This document shows, one piece after another, positions 51,314 to 60,698 of a stretch of DNA of 64,000 nt. The stretch comes from an uncultured Eubacteriales bacterium. GTDB taxonomy: Bacteria > Bacillota > Clostridia > Oscillospirales > Oscillospiraceae. Position 1 is the stretch's first letter. Every line of letters begins with the position of its first letter. A model generated the notes under the pieces. It was given only the letters and a program-made list of their open reading frames with translations. It did no database searches and had not been told where the DNA came from. The stretch is from contig CASDSM010000005.1 in NCBI GenBank assembly GCA_949283375.1, forward strand, positions 1 through 64,000, in the 5' to 3' direction. Made by a program: the position numbers and the translations under genes.

Positions 51314-52666
51314 ATGTGTCTCAGATACCGGTATATTTTGCTCTCCGTCACGCTTGCGCTCCTGCTCGTCCTGTGCAGCTGCGCTGCCCCGTCCGACAAC
51401 GGCGCCCCGTCCGGCAGCGCCGCCGGGCCGGAGGTCTCCTCCGAAACCGCCGGGCCGGAGCCGGAGCCGGCCTCGCTCACCCTCAGCGAGCAGGCGCTGA
51501 CCCTCGCCGCAGGCCGCACCGCACAGCTCTCCGCCGTCCGGACGCCGGAGCCGTCCGGGGCGCTCTCGCTGGACTGGTCGAGCAGTGATGCGGCGGTCGC
51601 CTCCGTCTCGGCGGCCGGCGAGGTGACCGCGCACGCGCCCGGCAGCGCCGTCCTGTCCGCGCAGACGCCGGACGGGCTCTCCGCCAGCTGCGCCGTCACC
51701 GTTGTACCGCTGGAGGAGTTCTCCTGCGCCCTGACCGTCTCCCTCTCCGCGCCCCTCTCTCTGGAGGAGACCGTCTCGCTGCCGGAGGGGAATGCGTGGG
51801 AGGAGATCGTCTGGCACAGCTCGGCAGAGCAGGTCGCCTCGGCAGAGGGGGCGGTGATCACCGCGCTCCGCTTTGGCTCCGCCACGCTCACCGGTGAAGG
51901 GCCCACCGTCCAGCTCACCTGCGAGATCCAGACCACCTACGGCGGCCAGCTCATCGCCCACCGCGGTCTGAGCGCCGGGGCCCCGGAGAACACGCTGCCC
52001 GCCTTTCGCCTCGCCGGTGAGGCCGGGGCGTGGGGGATCGAGACCGATCTGCACGTCACCGCCGACGGCGTCTTTGTCTGCCTGCACGATGACGAGATCG
52101 ACGGGATGACCGACGGCAGCGGGGCGGTCGCCGAGCTGACCTATGCGGAGATCCAGGCCTGCCAGATCGACGCGGGGAACCATCTGGGCGACTATCCGCC
52201 GCTGTATGTCCCCACGCTGGAGGAATACCTCGCCGTCTGCCGGGCGTATGGGGCCGTCGCCGTCATCGAGCTGAAAGAGGACTTCCCAGACAGCGAGATC
52301 GCGGTGTTCTGCCAGCTCCTGGAGGAACAGGAGATGACGGAGCAGTGCGTCTGCATCAGCTTCCGTCTCTCCCTGCTGCGCGCCCTGCGTGAGGCGTCCA
52401 CGGAGATCCCCGTGCAGTATATCGTCCGCACGGCGGACCGGGAGGACGTGGACCTCGCCGCCTCCCTGGGCAACAGCGGCATCGACTTTCGCAGTGCCTC
52501 CGCCGACCTGATCGACTATGCCCGCTCGCTCGGCTGCACCACCAATGTCTGGACGGTGGACAGCCCGGAAGAGCAGCAGTCCTGGCGCGAGGCGGGGATC
52601 GACTTCATCACATCCAACAATGCCGCGACGGCGCCGCCGGACGGCACGGAAGACGCAGAGGAGTGA
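51314..52666 (+). CDS. glycerophosphodiester phosphodiesterase lipoprotein with Ig-like domain
   Basis: A 450-residue surface lipoprotein. The signal peptide ends in LVLCSC (lipidated cysteine ~22). A BIG2 domain occupies ~55-135 (LDWSSSDAAVASVSAAGEV), a second beta-domain ~140-210, and the GDPD barrel ~215-440. The catalytic set is present: IAHRGLSAGAPENT (His-Arg, Glu-Asn), GIETDLHVTADG (Glu, Asp) and LHDDEID (His). Family: hydrolyses glycerophosphodiesters from phospholipids or teichoic-acid glycerol phosphates. ATG 51314 follows AAGGTG. It is co-directional with and six bases before a phosphoesterase lipoprotein gene. Confidence 0.9.
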   Translation: MCLRYRYILLSVTLALLLVLCSCAAPSDNGAPSGSAAGPEVSSETAGPEPEPASLTLSEQALTLAAGRTAQLSAVRTPEPSGALSLDWSSSDAAVASVSAAGEVTAHAPGSAVLSAQTPDGLSASCAVTVVPLEEFSCALTVSLSAPLSLEETVSLPEGNAWEEIVWHSSAEQVASAEGAVITALRFGSATLTGEGPTVQLTCEIQTTYGGQLIAHRGLSAGAPENTLPAFRLAGEAGAWGIETDLHVTADGVFVCLHDDEIDGMTDGSGAVAELTYAEIQACQIDAGNHLGDYPPLYVPTLEEYLAVCRAYGAVAVIELKEDFPDSEIAVFCQLLEEQEMTEQCVCISFRLSLLRALREASTEIPVQYIVRTADREDVDLAASLGNSGIDFRSASADLIDYARSLGCTTNVWTVDSPEEQQSWREAGIDFITSNNAATAPPDGTEDAEE

Positions 52667-52671
52667 CCGTT

Positions 52672-53937
52672 ATGAGAAGACATCTGTCCCGCATCACCGC
52701 CGCGCTGCTGGCGTTCTGCCTGCTGCTGAGCGGCTGTGCCGCCTCGCCCGGCACATCGCAGCCCGTCCCGGAGGCGGAGGACCCCACCGTCAGCTCCTCC
52801 GACACCCTCACCGCGCCGCCGCAGGAGGACACACAGGAGGAGGACAGCCTTCCTTCCGATGGTGCGCCGGACGCGCCGCCGGCAGAGGACGTGGAAGACG
52901 CGGCCGCCGAAGCGGAGACGGCCAGGGAGGAGCCCCTCGCCACCCTCCTGCTCGCCTCCGATTACCAGGAGAAGGAGGGCTGGCCCGCCCCCGCAGAGAC
53001 GCTGCGCGCCCTGCTTGCCACGGTACAGGCGGAGGGCTTTGCGCCCCCGGACAACGCCATCTTCTGCGGGGACTACACGAACGAGGAGGGGCTGTATCAC
53101 TATGAGACCTCGCCGGACGCCTCCATTGCGGAGATCACCGCGCTGGTCACGGAGGCCTTCCCCGGCTGTCCGGCGGAGGACCTGATCTTTGTACAGGGCA
53201 ACCACGACCAGATGAGCGAGTCCATCTCCGCCGGCGGCCTGCATGAGTATGAGTCGTATCTGGTCTACGTCATCAACACCCAGACCGGCTTTCCCTGGAA
53301 GCAGGGGACGCTCGGCCTGGACGCGCTGGTGGAAAACACCGCCAGCCAGCTGGAGGACTGTCTGGACGGCCTGATCGCCGCGGGCGAGACGCGTCCCGTG
53401 CTGATCGCCGGTCATGTGCCGCTGCACTTCTCCGGGCGCACCAGCTCGCTGCACAGCACCGGGGACAATCTCTACGCCTCCGCCCTCTTTGACGTTGTCA
53501 ACCGGGCGGGGGAGTCTCTCGACTGCATCTACCTGTTCGGCCACAACCACTCCAAGGGCTGGGACAGCTACCTCGGCGGCAGCGCCGCCTATCTCACCCG
53601 GGGCGACCGGATCCTGATCCCCGACAGCACGGGCGGCGGGGTGAACACCGACCGGTACACCGTCCAGACGCTCCAGTTCACCTACCTGAATCCGGGCTAT
53701 CTCGGCTACGTCAGCGACAGCGGCGCGGACAGCGCGCTCACCTGTACCGTCTGCGAGATCTACCGCGATGAAATCGTATTTACCCGCTGCGATACCGGCG
53801 GCGTCCATCCCATGCGCTCGGCTGGCGCCGCCAATCCCTACCGGGACGACACCGCGCTCATCCCGCAGGAGGAGTACGTCACGCCGCTGGAGAGCCCGCA
53901 GGTCATCCGGCGCAATCGGCCTGCCGCCGCGCAGTAA
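52672..53937 (+). CDS. calcineurin-like metallophosphoesterase lipoprotein
   Basis: A 421-residue lipoprotein (lipobox LLLSGC, cysteine ~19) with an acidic, proline-rich linker to ~85. The phosphoesterase motifs are in order: LLASDYQEKEG, FCGDYTNEEG, VQGNHDQMSE, LIAGHVPLHF and LFGHNHSKG. The first motif has Asp but lacks the usual DxH histidine (reads SDYQ), so metal binding may differ. It acts outside the cell, perhaps on products of the GDPD enzyme encoded just upstream. The exact substrate is unknown. The 100-base gap to the convergent gene holds no clear terminator. Confidence 0.85.
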   Translation: MRRHLSRITAALLAFCLLLSGCAASPGTSQPVPEAEDPTVSSSDTLTAPPQEDTQEEDSLPSDGAPDAPPAEDVEDAAAEAETAREEPLATLLLASDYQEKEGWPAPAETLRALLATVQAEGFAPPDNAIFCGDYTNEEGLYHYETSPDASIAEITALVTEAFPGCPAEDLIFVQGNHDQMSESISAGGLHEYESYLVYVINTQTGFPWKQGTLGLDALVENTASQLEDCLDGLIAAGETRPVLIAGHVPLHFSGRTSSLHSTGDNLYASALFDVVNRAGESLDCIYLFGHNHSKGWDSYLGGSAAYLTRGDRILIPDSTGGGVNTDRYTVQTLQFTYLNPGYLGYVSDSGADSALTCTVCEIYRDEIVFTRCDTGGVHPMRSAGAANPYRDDTALIPQEEYVTPLESPQVIRRNRPAAAQ

Positions 53938-54039
53938 TGTCCTGTGGACGCTCCTGCAGGATGGGCCGGAGCTTGCCTGCATACAGTATACACCACTGCG
54001 CTGCGGCTCTTTTTTCGTGTGCCTTCCCCGCAGCCTGCG

Positions 54040-55245
54040 CTACTTTCTCCAGCCCATCCGCTGCTCGTACTGGACGATGATATTGATGTTCTCCAGCTCG
54101 ATCGCGGTGAGCTGGCTGGCATCCAGCGCGTCAAAGTCGGGGTCAGGTGTGTACCAGTTTTTGCCCTCAAAATACACCCTGTATGTGTCATTCTCAAAGA
54201 TATGGCCGTGGCGGGCATAGATCTCGTTGCGCGCCAGGGCGACCTCCTCCCGGCTCATGCTGTAGAGCTCACTCTCGGAGATCACGCGGGTATCGGTGGG
54301 CAGCAGATAGCCGTCCGGGTCGGTGAGGGCGGGGTTCTCTCCCCCGGCAGGCTCCGAATCCGTCTCCGGCTGCGGGTCGGGCTGCTGCGCGGGGGCGGGG
54401 ACGCTCACCTCACACTGGGCGGTGAGACCGTCACAGGCCGCCGTGACCGTCGTGCTGCCCGCTGACAGGGCCGTCAGCTCCGCCTGCGCGCCGTTGGAGA
54501 CGAGGGTGAGCACGCTCCCATCCTCCACCGTCCAGGTGACCAGACTGCCGTTGGTCTCCGCCGTCAGGGTACCCGTGTCGCCGACCTGCAGCAGCATGAA
54601 CGTGACATTGAGGGTGAGGTAGGTCTCTTCTTCCTCCTGCGCCTCTTGTACTTCCCCGTCCGTCACTGCGCCATCGTCCGCGCCGGAGTCCGTGCCGCCG
54701 GTCACGCCGGCCACGTCCTCCCGGTCCTCCTGCGCGCCGCCCTTGCCGTCATTTTCTTCATCGCGCTCTGTGCTGTCCCCGTCCTCCTCCGTCTCTCCGG
54801 CGGCGGGCAGGCCGATGAGCTGGTCGCCCATCGCCAGATAGGCGATGCCGATGCCGATGGCGATCACCAGCACTGCCGACAGGATGATCCCAAGCGGATA
54901 GAGCCAGGAGGGCGTGCCCGACACGCTGGCCTTCTTCCGGGGCTTCTTGCCGGGGGCCGGAGACTCCTTGCCGGGCATTGGGGGTTTCTCTCCCTTTTGG
55001 GACCCGCCGGGCGGCTGCTGACGTCCCGGCGCAGGCGGCGGCGCCGAAACCGGCTTGCCGCAATGGATGCAAAACGACATCCCCTCCGCCAGCTCTGCGC
55101 CGCAGCCCGTGCAGCGGCGGACAGACTGCGGGTGCGGACGCTTCGCGCCGCCCTCCGGCTTCTCCGGCGGGACCTTCGCCCCGCAGCCGGTGCAAAAATG
55201 CGCCTCGTCCGCGATCATCCGTCCACACGATGGACACTGTCTCAT
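54040..55245 (-). CDS. zinc-ribbon, Ig-like and YARHG-domain membrane protein
   Basis: A 401-residue protein. Two zinc ribbons (CPSCGRMIADEAHFCTGCG; CTGCGAELAEGMSFCIHCG) are followed by a Pro/Lys-rich linker, one membrane span (~120-145, LGIILSAVLVIAIGIGIAYL) and an acidic stretch of ~60 residues. An Ig-like unit (~200-275) precedes a C-terminal YARHG domain (~325-395, LARNEIYARHGHIFEN and YFEGKNWYTPDPDF). YARHG domains are found at the outer surface of many Bacillota and Bacteroidota proteins without known activity. GGAGGAATGAAG supports ATG 55245. Confidence 0.87.
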   Translation of the reverse strand: MRQCPSCGRMIADEAHFCTGCGAKVPPEKPEGGAKRPHPQSVRRCTGCGAELAEGMSFCIHCGKPVSAPPPAPGRQQPPGGSQKGEKPPMPGKESPAPGKKPRKKASVSGTPSWLYPLGIILSAVLVIAIGIGIAYLAMGDQLIGLPAAGETEEDGDSTERDEENDGKGGAQEDREDVAGVTGGTDSGADDGAVTDGEVQEAQEEEETYLTLNVTFMLLQVGDTGTLTAETNGSLVTWTVEDGSVLTLVSNGAQAELTALSAGSTTVTAACDGLTAQCEVSVPAPAQQPDPQPETDSEPAGGENPALTDPDGYLLPTDTRVISESELYSMSREEVALARNEIYARHGHIFENDTYRVYFEGKNWYTPDPDFDALDASQLTAIELENINIIVQYEQRMGWRK

Positions 55246-55325
55246 CTTCATTCCTCCCTCTTGAGAAAACGCCGGAGCAATCCACGCCTGAGGATTGTTC
55301 CGGCGTTTCTCTGCGCCATGCGTAT

Positions 55326-55625
55326 TCAGCTCAGCTGACAGCCGCACGTCCCGCAGAACCGGCTGCCAGCCTTGACCGGCTTGCCGCACTGTGGGCAGAA
55401 GCTGTGACGCTCCGCCTCCGCCTGACGGCGCAGGCGGGTGATGCTGTCAAACAGCGGCAGCAGCTCGGGCAGCGGGTCTTCAAACCGGCCCTCGTAATAC
55501 TGCCTTCCCAGCTCCCGATAGGCCTCGGCGAGCGCCTCCGGTTCCTTTCCCCCTTCGCGTCCCGCCGTCCCTGCCGGCATATGCTCCTGCCAGTTCCCAT
55601 AGCTGGCATAGTCGTTGCGCGCCAT
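55326..55625 (-). CDS. small zinc-ribbon protein
   Basis: A 99-residue soluble protein. The first 70 residues are helical and charged (EALAEAYRELGRQYYEGRF), resembling the N-terminus of the 310-residue zinc-ribbon protein at 57214-58146 (SLGRAYYQKHSAAPSPEEE). A single C-terminal zinc ribbon (CPQCGKPVKAGSRFCGTCG) ends it. Function unknown; probably a partner or shortened relative of that protein. The 55626-55789 stretch shows nothing I can name. Confidence 0.72.
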   Translation of the reverse strand: MARNDYASYGNWQEHMPAGTAGREGGKEPEALAEAYRELGRQYYEGRFEDPLPELLPLFDSITRLRRQAEAERHSFCPQCGKPVKAGSRFCGTCGCQLS

Positions 55626-55789
55626 GCTCCGCTCCTTCCCGCGTCGTCTCCGCCGCCGCTTTGGTCACCGGCCCCATGCCGCCGTGCGTGCATGGGGCCG
55701 GGCGAGCGCCGCCCGTCATCCGGCGGAACCGGTCACGCGGTCCCATCCTCCGGGCAGCCGTCTGTTATGTGTTCTCTCTGTCTGAGGCC

Positions 55790-57157
55790 TCAATACATCG
55801 GAGGTGCGGAGTCGTCCGGCGAATAGCCCCAGCTGCCGCGCGGGGCCGCCACATTTTGCAGCTGCAGCAGCATCACACCGCCCAGGGCAAGCATCGCCAC
55901 GTTGGCCAGGCCGTCAATGACCACCAGGGCGCGCTGCTGGTCGTAACTATCGATGAACCCCTGCAGGATATCCATCTCCTGGCTGGAGCCATAGAAATAG
56001 GAGTAGTAGTCCATGCTGCTCGTCAGGGTATCCACAAAGGTGTCGAGCAGGCCGCCCAGGCTGTTGGCCGCGACTGCGCTCACAAGCGCCAGGCCGGCCT
56101 GGATGAAGATCACCACGATGCAGAACAGGGAGACCTGCACGCGGTCGTCCATCCCGTGCAGCACGCCGATCGCGCTGTTCATCGTCTGGCCCATACCGCG
56201 GCAGAAGAGCACCTGCAGCGCGATCATGGCGGCAAACACCAGAATGATTCCGAACAGGATGCCGACCACGCTGCCTTCACCGCGTGCCTGCGTCATCAGC
56301 CACAGCACGAACAGGATCAGCAGCGCCGGGAGAATGATGTTGAAGATCATCTGCACGCGGAAGGCCAGTCTGGAGACCTCAAAGCCCTTCGGCTGGAGAT
56401 TTCTCTTCTGGGCGGAGCTGAAAATCATCCAGACGCCGACGCAGAGGATGATCAGCGGGATATTGCTGATCAGGCTGATCATAGAGACCAGCGCATCCAG
56501 GAAAATTTTCAGCGTGAGCAGGACAGCAAAGATCAGGCAGACCAGCCCGCTGCTGGTCTGGCCAAGGAGCGCAGACGCAGCGCCGCCGCCCACCGGAGCA
56601 CCGCCGGACACGCCGCCGCCCATCGGGGGCACAGGCGCGGGGGCATACGGCGTGCCGCAGACCGGGCAGAAGCTGCCGGAGGGGTCCACCGGAGCGCCGC
56701 ACGAGGCGCAGAAGCCGCCGCGGGGCGCAGAGGCCGCGCCGCCATAGCCGCCGGAAGAGCCGACCATCGTGCCGAGCTGGTCGACCATCCTGCGGCCGCT
56801 GTCCGTCTGGATGAACTGGAGCACAAAGTAGGCCGCCACGGCCCCAAACACCGCCAGATAGACCAGCGTCGGGAAGCTGAAATAGCCGATCAGCCGGATC
56901 AGCTCCACCAGGGTGAGCAGGACAAAGGCGATGGCGATCCACATCCGCCCGTCTGCTGCGAAGCAGAGGAACAGCCCCAGCAGGAACAGCAGGTGGACCA
57001 CCGGTGCAAAGACATAGTAGGAGTCGATGTAGACAATGCTGTTGATGAGCAGAATCACCGGCTCGAGCAGCACCAGCACCGGCACGGCCGGCATGATCTG
57101 GCTGAGCAGCGGATTCTGCCGCACAAAGTTGCTCATGGCATTTTGGATCTCTTTCAT
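55790..57157 (-). CDS. polytopic membrane protein with an internal zinc ribbon
   Basis: A 455-residue integral membrane protein. Four or so spans in the first 130 residues (PAVPVLVLLEPVILLINSIV; LLFLLGLFLCFAA) are followed by a cytoplasmic region with one zinc ribbon (CASCGAPVDPSGSFCPVCG, ~155-173) and a Gly/Pro/Ala spacer. About five more spans run to ~430 and the end is short and proline-rich. I do not recognise a transporter family. ATG 57157 is preferred over an upstream in-frame start because it matches the leader AAAGAAAGAGAG. The zinc ribbon links it to the neighbouring genes. Confidence 0.75.
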   Translation of the reverse strand: MKEIQNAMSNFVRQNPLLSQIMPAVPVLVLLEPVILLINSIVYIDSYYVFAPVVHLLFLLGLFLCFAADGRMWIAIAFVLLTLVELIRLIGYFSFPTLVYLAVFGAVAAYFVLQFIQTDSGRRMVDQLGTMVGSSGGYGGAASAPRGGFCASCGAPVDPSGSFCPVCGTPYAPAPVPPMGGGVSGGAPVGGGAASALLGQTSSGLVCLIFAVLLTLKIFLDALVSMISLISNIPLIILCVGVWMIFSSAQKRNLQPKGFEVSRLAFRVQMIFNIILPALLILFVLWLMTQARGEGSVVGILFGIILVFAAMIALQVLFCRGMGQTMNSAIGVLHGMDDRVQVSLFCIVVIFIQAGLALVSAVAANSLGGLLDTFVDTLTSSMDYYSYFYGSSQEMDILQGFIDSYDQQRALVVIDGLANVAMLALGGVMLLQLQNVAAPRGSWGYSPDDSAPPMY

Positions 57158-57213
57158 TTTTTCACTCTCTTTCTTTTCGGGACTGCGCACAGGCGGGCAG
57201 CTCCCTTTTTTCT

Positions 57214-58146
57214 TTATCCATTCATCGGAACCGGAGAGCCACACTGATCGCAGAACATCTCATCCGGTCCGATGGCATGGCCGCACTCCGGGCAGACGCG
57301 CCCGCCCGCGCCGGTGGAGTCGAGGTCCGCCTCGTCCGCCGGCATCCACATTCTGGTCTCCGGCTCCTCGGGGGCATCCGCCCTCTCCTCCGCGGCGCTC
57401 TGCGCAGCGGGGGGCGCATAGAAGACCTCCTCCTCTTCGTGCTTCCCGGCCCCTGCGGCGGTGTTGCAGCCGCAGTTGGGGCAGAAGACCTCGTCCGGTC
57501 CCATCGCCGTGCCGCAGCTCGGGCAGGCCCTCTGCGGCGCCGGGGCAGGCGCAGGGGCCGGTGCGGGAGCAGGCACGGAGACCGGTGCGGGAGCAGGCGC
57601 AGGGGCGGGCACGGGGGCATAGCCGTGCGGCATGGTCGCGCCGCAGCCGGGGCAGAACATCGCGTCCGGGTCCTCCACCTTCATCCCGCAGGAGCTGCAG
57701 AAGCGGGCAGCTGCGGGGGGCACCGGCGCCGCGGGGGCCGCCGGAGCGGCGGAAGGTGCGGCGACCGCCCTGCCGCAGAATTTACAGAAGGAGGTGTGCC
57801 TGTCGATCAGCTTGCGGCAGTGCGGGCAGGGGACCTCGTCCTCCCCGGCCACCCGCTTGCCGCAGCTGCTGCAGAACATGACCTGGTTGGAGATAATGTC
57901 GCCGCAGTGCGGGCAGCGCCGCTGTCCTCTCGCGGCCAGTGCCTCGCGCTCTCTGTCCCGGACCATCTCCTCCGCCGCGGCGATGCTGGCAAACAGCCTC
58001 TCCTCCTCCGGAGAGGGCGCGGCGGAATGCTTCTGATAGTAGGCCCGGCCCAGCGAGGCATAGCTCCGCTCGAGCACCGCCTTGGCCTGGTTGAGCTGTG
58101 CATCCAGCCCGCCGGCCGCGCCGCTCCATCTGTCAAAGAGTCCCAT
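57214..58146 (-). CDS. soluble protein with five zinc ribbons
   Basis: A 310-residue protein without membrane segments. A helical N-terminus (1-75) carries LDAQLNQAKAVLERSYASLG, then five double-CxxC ribbons lie at ~78-96, ~106-125, ~148-168, ~210-228 and ~290-308. They are separated by Pro/Ala-rich spacers (PAPAPAPAPVSVPAPAP). This is a multivalent cytoplasmic scaffold in appearance, perhaps binding the other zinc-ribbon proteins or kinase targets; no enzyme motif is present. It is 56 bases upstream of the polytopic protein gene and likely cotranscribed. Confidence 0.8.
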   Translation of the reverse strand: MGLFDRWSGAAGGLDAQLNQAKAVLERSYASLGRAYYQKHSAAPSPEEERLFASIAAAEEMVRDREREALAARGQRRCPHCGDIISNQVMFCSSCGKRVAGEDEVPCPHCRKLIDRHTSFCKFCGRAVAAPSAAPAAPAAPVPPAAARFCSSCGMKVEDPDAMFCPGCGATMPHGYAPVPAPAPAPAPVSVPAPAPAPAPAPAPQRACPSCGTAMGPDEVFCPNCGCNTAAGAGKHEEEEVFYAPPAAQSAAEERADAPEEPETRMWMPADEADLDSTGAGGRVCPECGHAIGPDEMFCDQCGSPVPMNG

Positions 58147-58184
58147 CGTTTTGATCTCCTTTCCTATACTGAGTCCGGCAGCTC

Positions 58185-58769
58185 CTACAGCTCCCCGCCC
58201 TCCTCGCGGATGGTCCTGCGCAGGCGGCTGAGCGTGACCGGCGTGATGCTCAGGAACGAGGCGATGTGCTTGTTCTGCACCCGGCCGATCAGCGCGGGGT
58301 AGGTCCGCCGGAACCAGAGATACCGCTCGCGCGCGTCATATTGACAGAGGGCCAGTTTGATCTCCCACTGCTCCCGCAGGGCGGCGGTGAGGATCTGGTT
58401 ATAGGTCCGCACCACCGATGTGTCCTCCTCCAGGAGGGTTCGGATCAACGCCATTGGCACGCCAAATACCTCGCTGTCCTCCAGCGCCTCAAAGCCGATC
58501 GGAGAGATCTCCGTCACGCCGAGACAGCTCATCACCGTGCCGCCTGGCCGGGCGCTGAAGCACTCGGTCAGATCGCGCCCGGCAGAGTCGAGGAAGAAGC
58601 CGCGGAACAGTCCATAGTTCAAAAAATAGCACCATTTCTGGACCTCTCCGCCCTGGATGAGCAGCTCGCCCTTGCGCAGGCTGCGCGTGATCGAGACCGC
58701 CTTGATCCGCTCAATGTTCTCCCGGTCATGAATCCCCAGCCAACGGCTCGCAAACGCCTCGAACTCCAC
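58185..58769 (-). CDS. Crp/Fnr-family transcriptional regulator
   Basis: A 194-residue regulator with cyclic-nucleotide-type beta-barrel (RKGELLIQGGEVQKWCYFLNYG at ~32-53 in two adjoining motifs) and a dimer helix (~105-130). The C-terminal helix-turn-helix is NKHIASFLSITPVTLSRLRR. There are no iron-sulfur cysteines at the N-terminus, so it is not an FNR-type oxygen sensor. It lies between the zinc-ribbon genes and the VWA-FHA gene, all leftward, and may control them. Effector unknown. Confidence 0.88.
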   Translation of the reverse strand: MEFEAFASRWLGIHDRENIERIKAVSITRSLRKGELLIQGGEVQKWCYFLNYGLFRGFFLDSAGRDLTECFSARPGGTVMSCLGVTEISPIGFEALEDSEVFGVPMALIRTLLEEDTSVVRTYNQILTAALREQWEIKLALCQYDARERYLWFRRTYPALIGRVQNKHIASFLSITPVTLSRLRRTIREEGGEL

Positions 58770-58887
58770 CGAACATTCCCCCTCCTGTCTCTGCGCTGGT
58801 TCCTATTATACCTTGACATTCGGGATTGTTCATTATCCTATGTTAATTGTCTCTGCTCTTTCTCACAATTCTCTCTTATTTTACCGC

Positions 58888-60492
58888 TCAGAGCAGCTCC
58901 ACGCGCAGGGAGAGCACCTCTCCCAGGGTGATGATACTGCCATCGGTGAGCTCACACTGCTCTGAACCGTAGAGCAGTCTGCCCTCCACGCGGGTCCCGT
59001 GCTGGCTGTGGTTTTGCAGGATCACCCGCGCGCCCTGGCGAAAGATGACGCACTGGTCGCGGGACACCCGCTCCTCCCCGTGCAGGTTGACCGTCCGGCT
59101 GCTCCCCCGGCCCACGGTGATGGGGCGGTCGAGCGGCAGGTCAAACCGGCGCTCGGGCTGCTGGCAGTCGGTCAGGCGGATCCGCATCGGGAGATTGCCG
59201 GCGGCCGTCACGGTCTCACCCTCCTCCGGGTCAGGGGCCGGAGCGGAAACGGACCCTCTCGCGCCGCCCCCCGCAGCCGGCTTCCGGCGCAGAACGGCCG
59301 CCAGAATGGCCGCCACAGCGAGGACCAGTACAACTGCCAGGAGCACGGTGGGAACGCCCGGCGCAGACGCCGCCTCCCCGCCGTTCCCGGCGGTCTCCTC
59401 CGGAACTGTCTCCGGCGTCTCCTCCTCCGGGGCAGCGGGCTCCTCCGTCTCCGGTTCAGACGGCGGCGCCTCTGTCTCCGGTTCAGACGGGGTCTCCGCC
59501 TCCGGCGCGGGAGGTTCCTCCGTCTCTGTCTCCATCTCCGGCTCCGTGGCGGGCGCTTCGGTCTCGCCGTCCGCCGCGCGCATCGGCATGGTCATCTGCG
59601 TCATCACACGCTCGCTCTCCCCGCCGTCCCGGGTGATGGTCACCTCCACGGCGCGCTCCATCCCGTCGCAGAGCGCCTCCAGCAGGGGGAAGGAGACCCG
59701 GACCGCGCTGTTGATCTGCGTGATCTGCGCGACCACCTCCAGCGAATCCGTCTCATCCGCAGCCGCGACGGCGCTCGCGCCGGTCGCACGGGCCAGGGCA
59801 AAGAGATTTTCCGCCGTCTCCTCCCGGACCTGCTCCGCCCCTCCGGCGTTGCTGGTCAGCACCACCGCATAGACCGGCCAGCCGGCCGCGCAGGCCAGCG
59901 TCTCCACCTCATTCCAGGTGCAGCTCAGAGAGGTGGCGTTCTCCCCGTCCGCGATGACGACCAGTCGGCGCAGCACGCCGTCCCCGCCACCCTGCGTGCC
60001 GGCGATGGTCTCATAGATCGCGCCGGTCAGATAGGTGTTTTGATTATAGTATTCCAGGCCCTCCACCGCGGTCTTGAGCGTGGCGTATTCCGTCGTGCCC
60101 TCGCACAGCCAGCTCACCCCGTCTCCCACGGTGCCGATGCTCACCCGCTCGCGGTCCATCCGGCTGCCCACCAGGTCCATCAGCAGCGAGCGCGTCAGCT
60201 CGCGCATCTTCTCCGGCACGGACTGGGAGTTGTCCACCAGGATCACCGTCTCCAGCGGCGTCTCCAACTCAGAGAGGGTGGTCACCTCCGGCTCCGGGCA
60301 GACGGTCTGGCCCACCTGCACGGAGATCTGTCCGAACGCTCCGTCCGGATCGAGGTAGAGCACCCCCTCCTCCCCCTGAGCCGAAGCGGAGATCACCTGT
60401 GCGCCTCCGTCCGCCCAGGCCGTGACGCTCAGCCACAGCGCCGCGGCCATCAGCAGCGCCGGAACGCGCAGCCAACGTCTCATCTTTCTCAT
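58888..60492 (-). CDS. VWA - membrane span - FHA receptor-like protein
   Basis: A 534-residue protein with an export signal (LLMAAALWLSVTAWA) and an extracellular von Willebrand A domain (~75-255). The VWA metal site begins VILVDNSQSVPE (a DxSxS variant). A Glu/Pro/Thr-rich stalk of ~90 residues is followed by a membrane span near 405-425 (VLLAVVLVLAVAAILAAVL). The inner FHA domain (~455-534) has GRGSSRTVNLHG, RVSRDQC and NHSQHGTRVEG, the phosphothreonine-binding loops. The topology puts an outer ligand or adhesion module on an inner phosphopeptide reader. It diverges from a Ser/Thr kinase operon, making it a candidate partner. ATG 60492 follows GAGAGGGG. Confidence 0.9.
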   Translation of the reverse strand: MRKMRRWLRVPALLMAAALWLSVTAWADGGAQVISASAQGEEGVLYLDPDGAFGQISVQVGQTVCPEPEVTTLSELETPLETVILVDNSQSVPEKMRELTRSLLMDLVGSRMDRERVSIGTVGDGVSWLCEGTTEYATLKTAVEGLEYYNQNTYLTGAIYETIAGTQGGGDGVLRRLVVIADGENATSLSCTWNEVETLACAAGWPVYAVVLTSNAGGAEQVREETAENLFALARATGASAVAAADETDSLEVVAQITQINSAVRVSFPLLEALCDGMERAVEVTITRDGGESERVMTQMTMPMRAADGETEAPATEPEMETETEEPPAPEAETPSEPETEAPPSEPETEEPAAPEEETPETVPEETAGNGGEAASAPGVPTVLLAVVLVLAVAAILAAVLRRKPAAGGGARGSVSAPAPDPEEGETVTAAGNLPMRIRLTDCQQPERRFDLPLDRPITVGRGSSRTVNLHGEERVSRDQCVIFRQGARVILQNHSQHGTRVEGRLLYGSEQCELTDGSIITLGEVLSLRVELL

Positions 60493-60698
60493 AAGTGCCC
60501 CTCTCTCTTCCACCCGGCGCGGCCCAGGCAAGGCTTTTGAAGACATTTTAATGGTTCTGTCTGCTCCTGTCAACCGGAGATTGACCTCTGCGCGGAAGGA
60601 CAACCCATATTTTCCATCCAGTCCGGCCCCGGCGGAGGGGCCGGCAGTCACTTTTTATCCTTTCATTTACAAATTCTCTTTCACGCGGCAGGGCAATA

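Noticed and set aside
55661..57247. Plus-strand frame rich in His, Gln and Asp, suggestive of a metal-binding protein
   Set aside because: It is the complement of the polytopic membrane gene; the composition follows from reading hydrophobic codons backwards.
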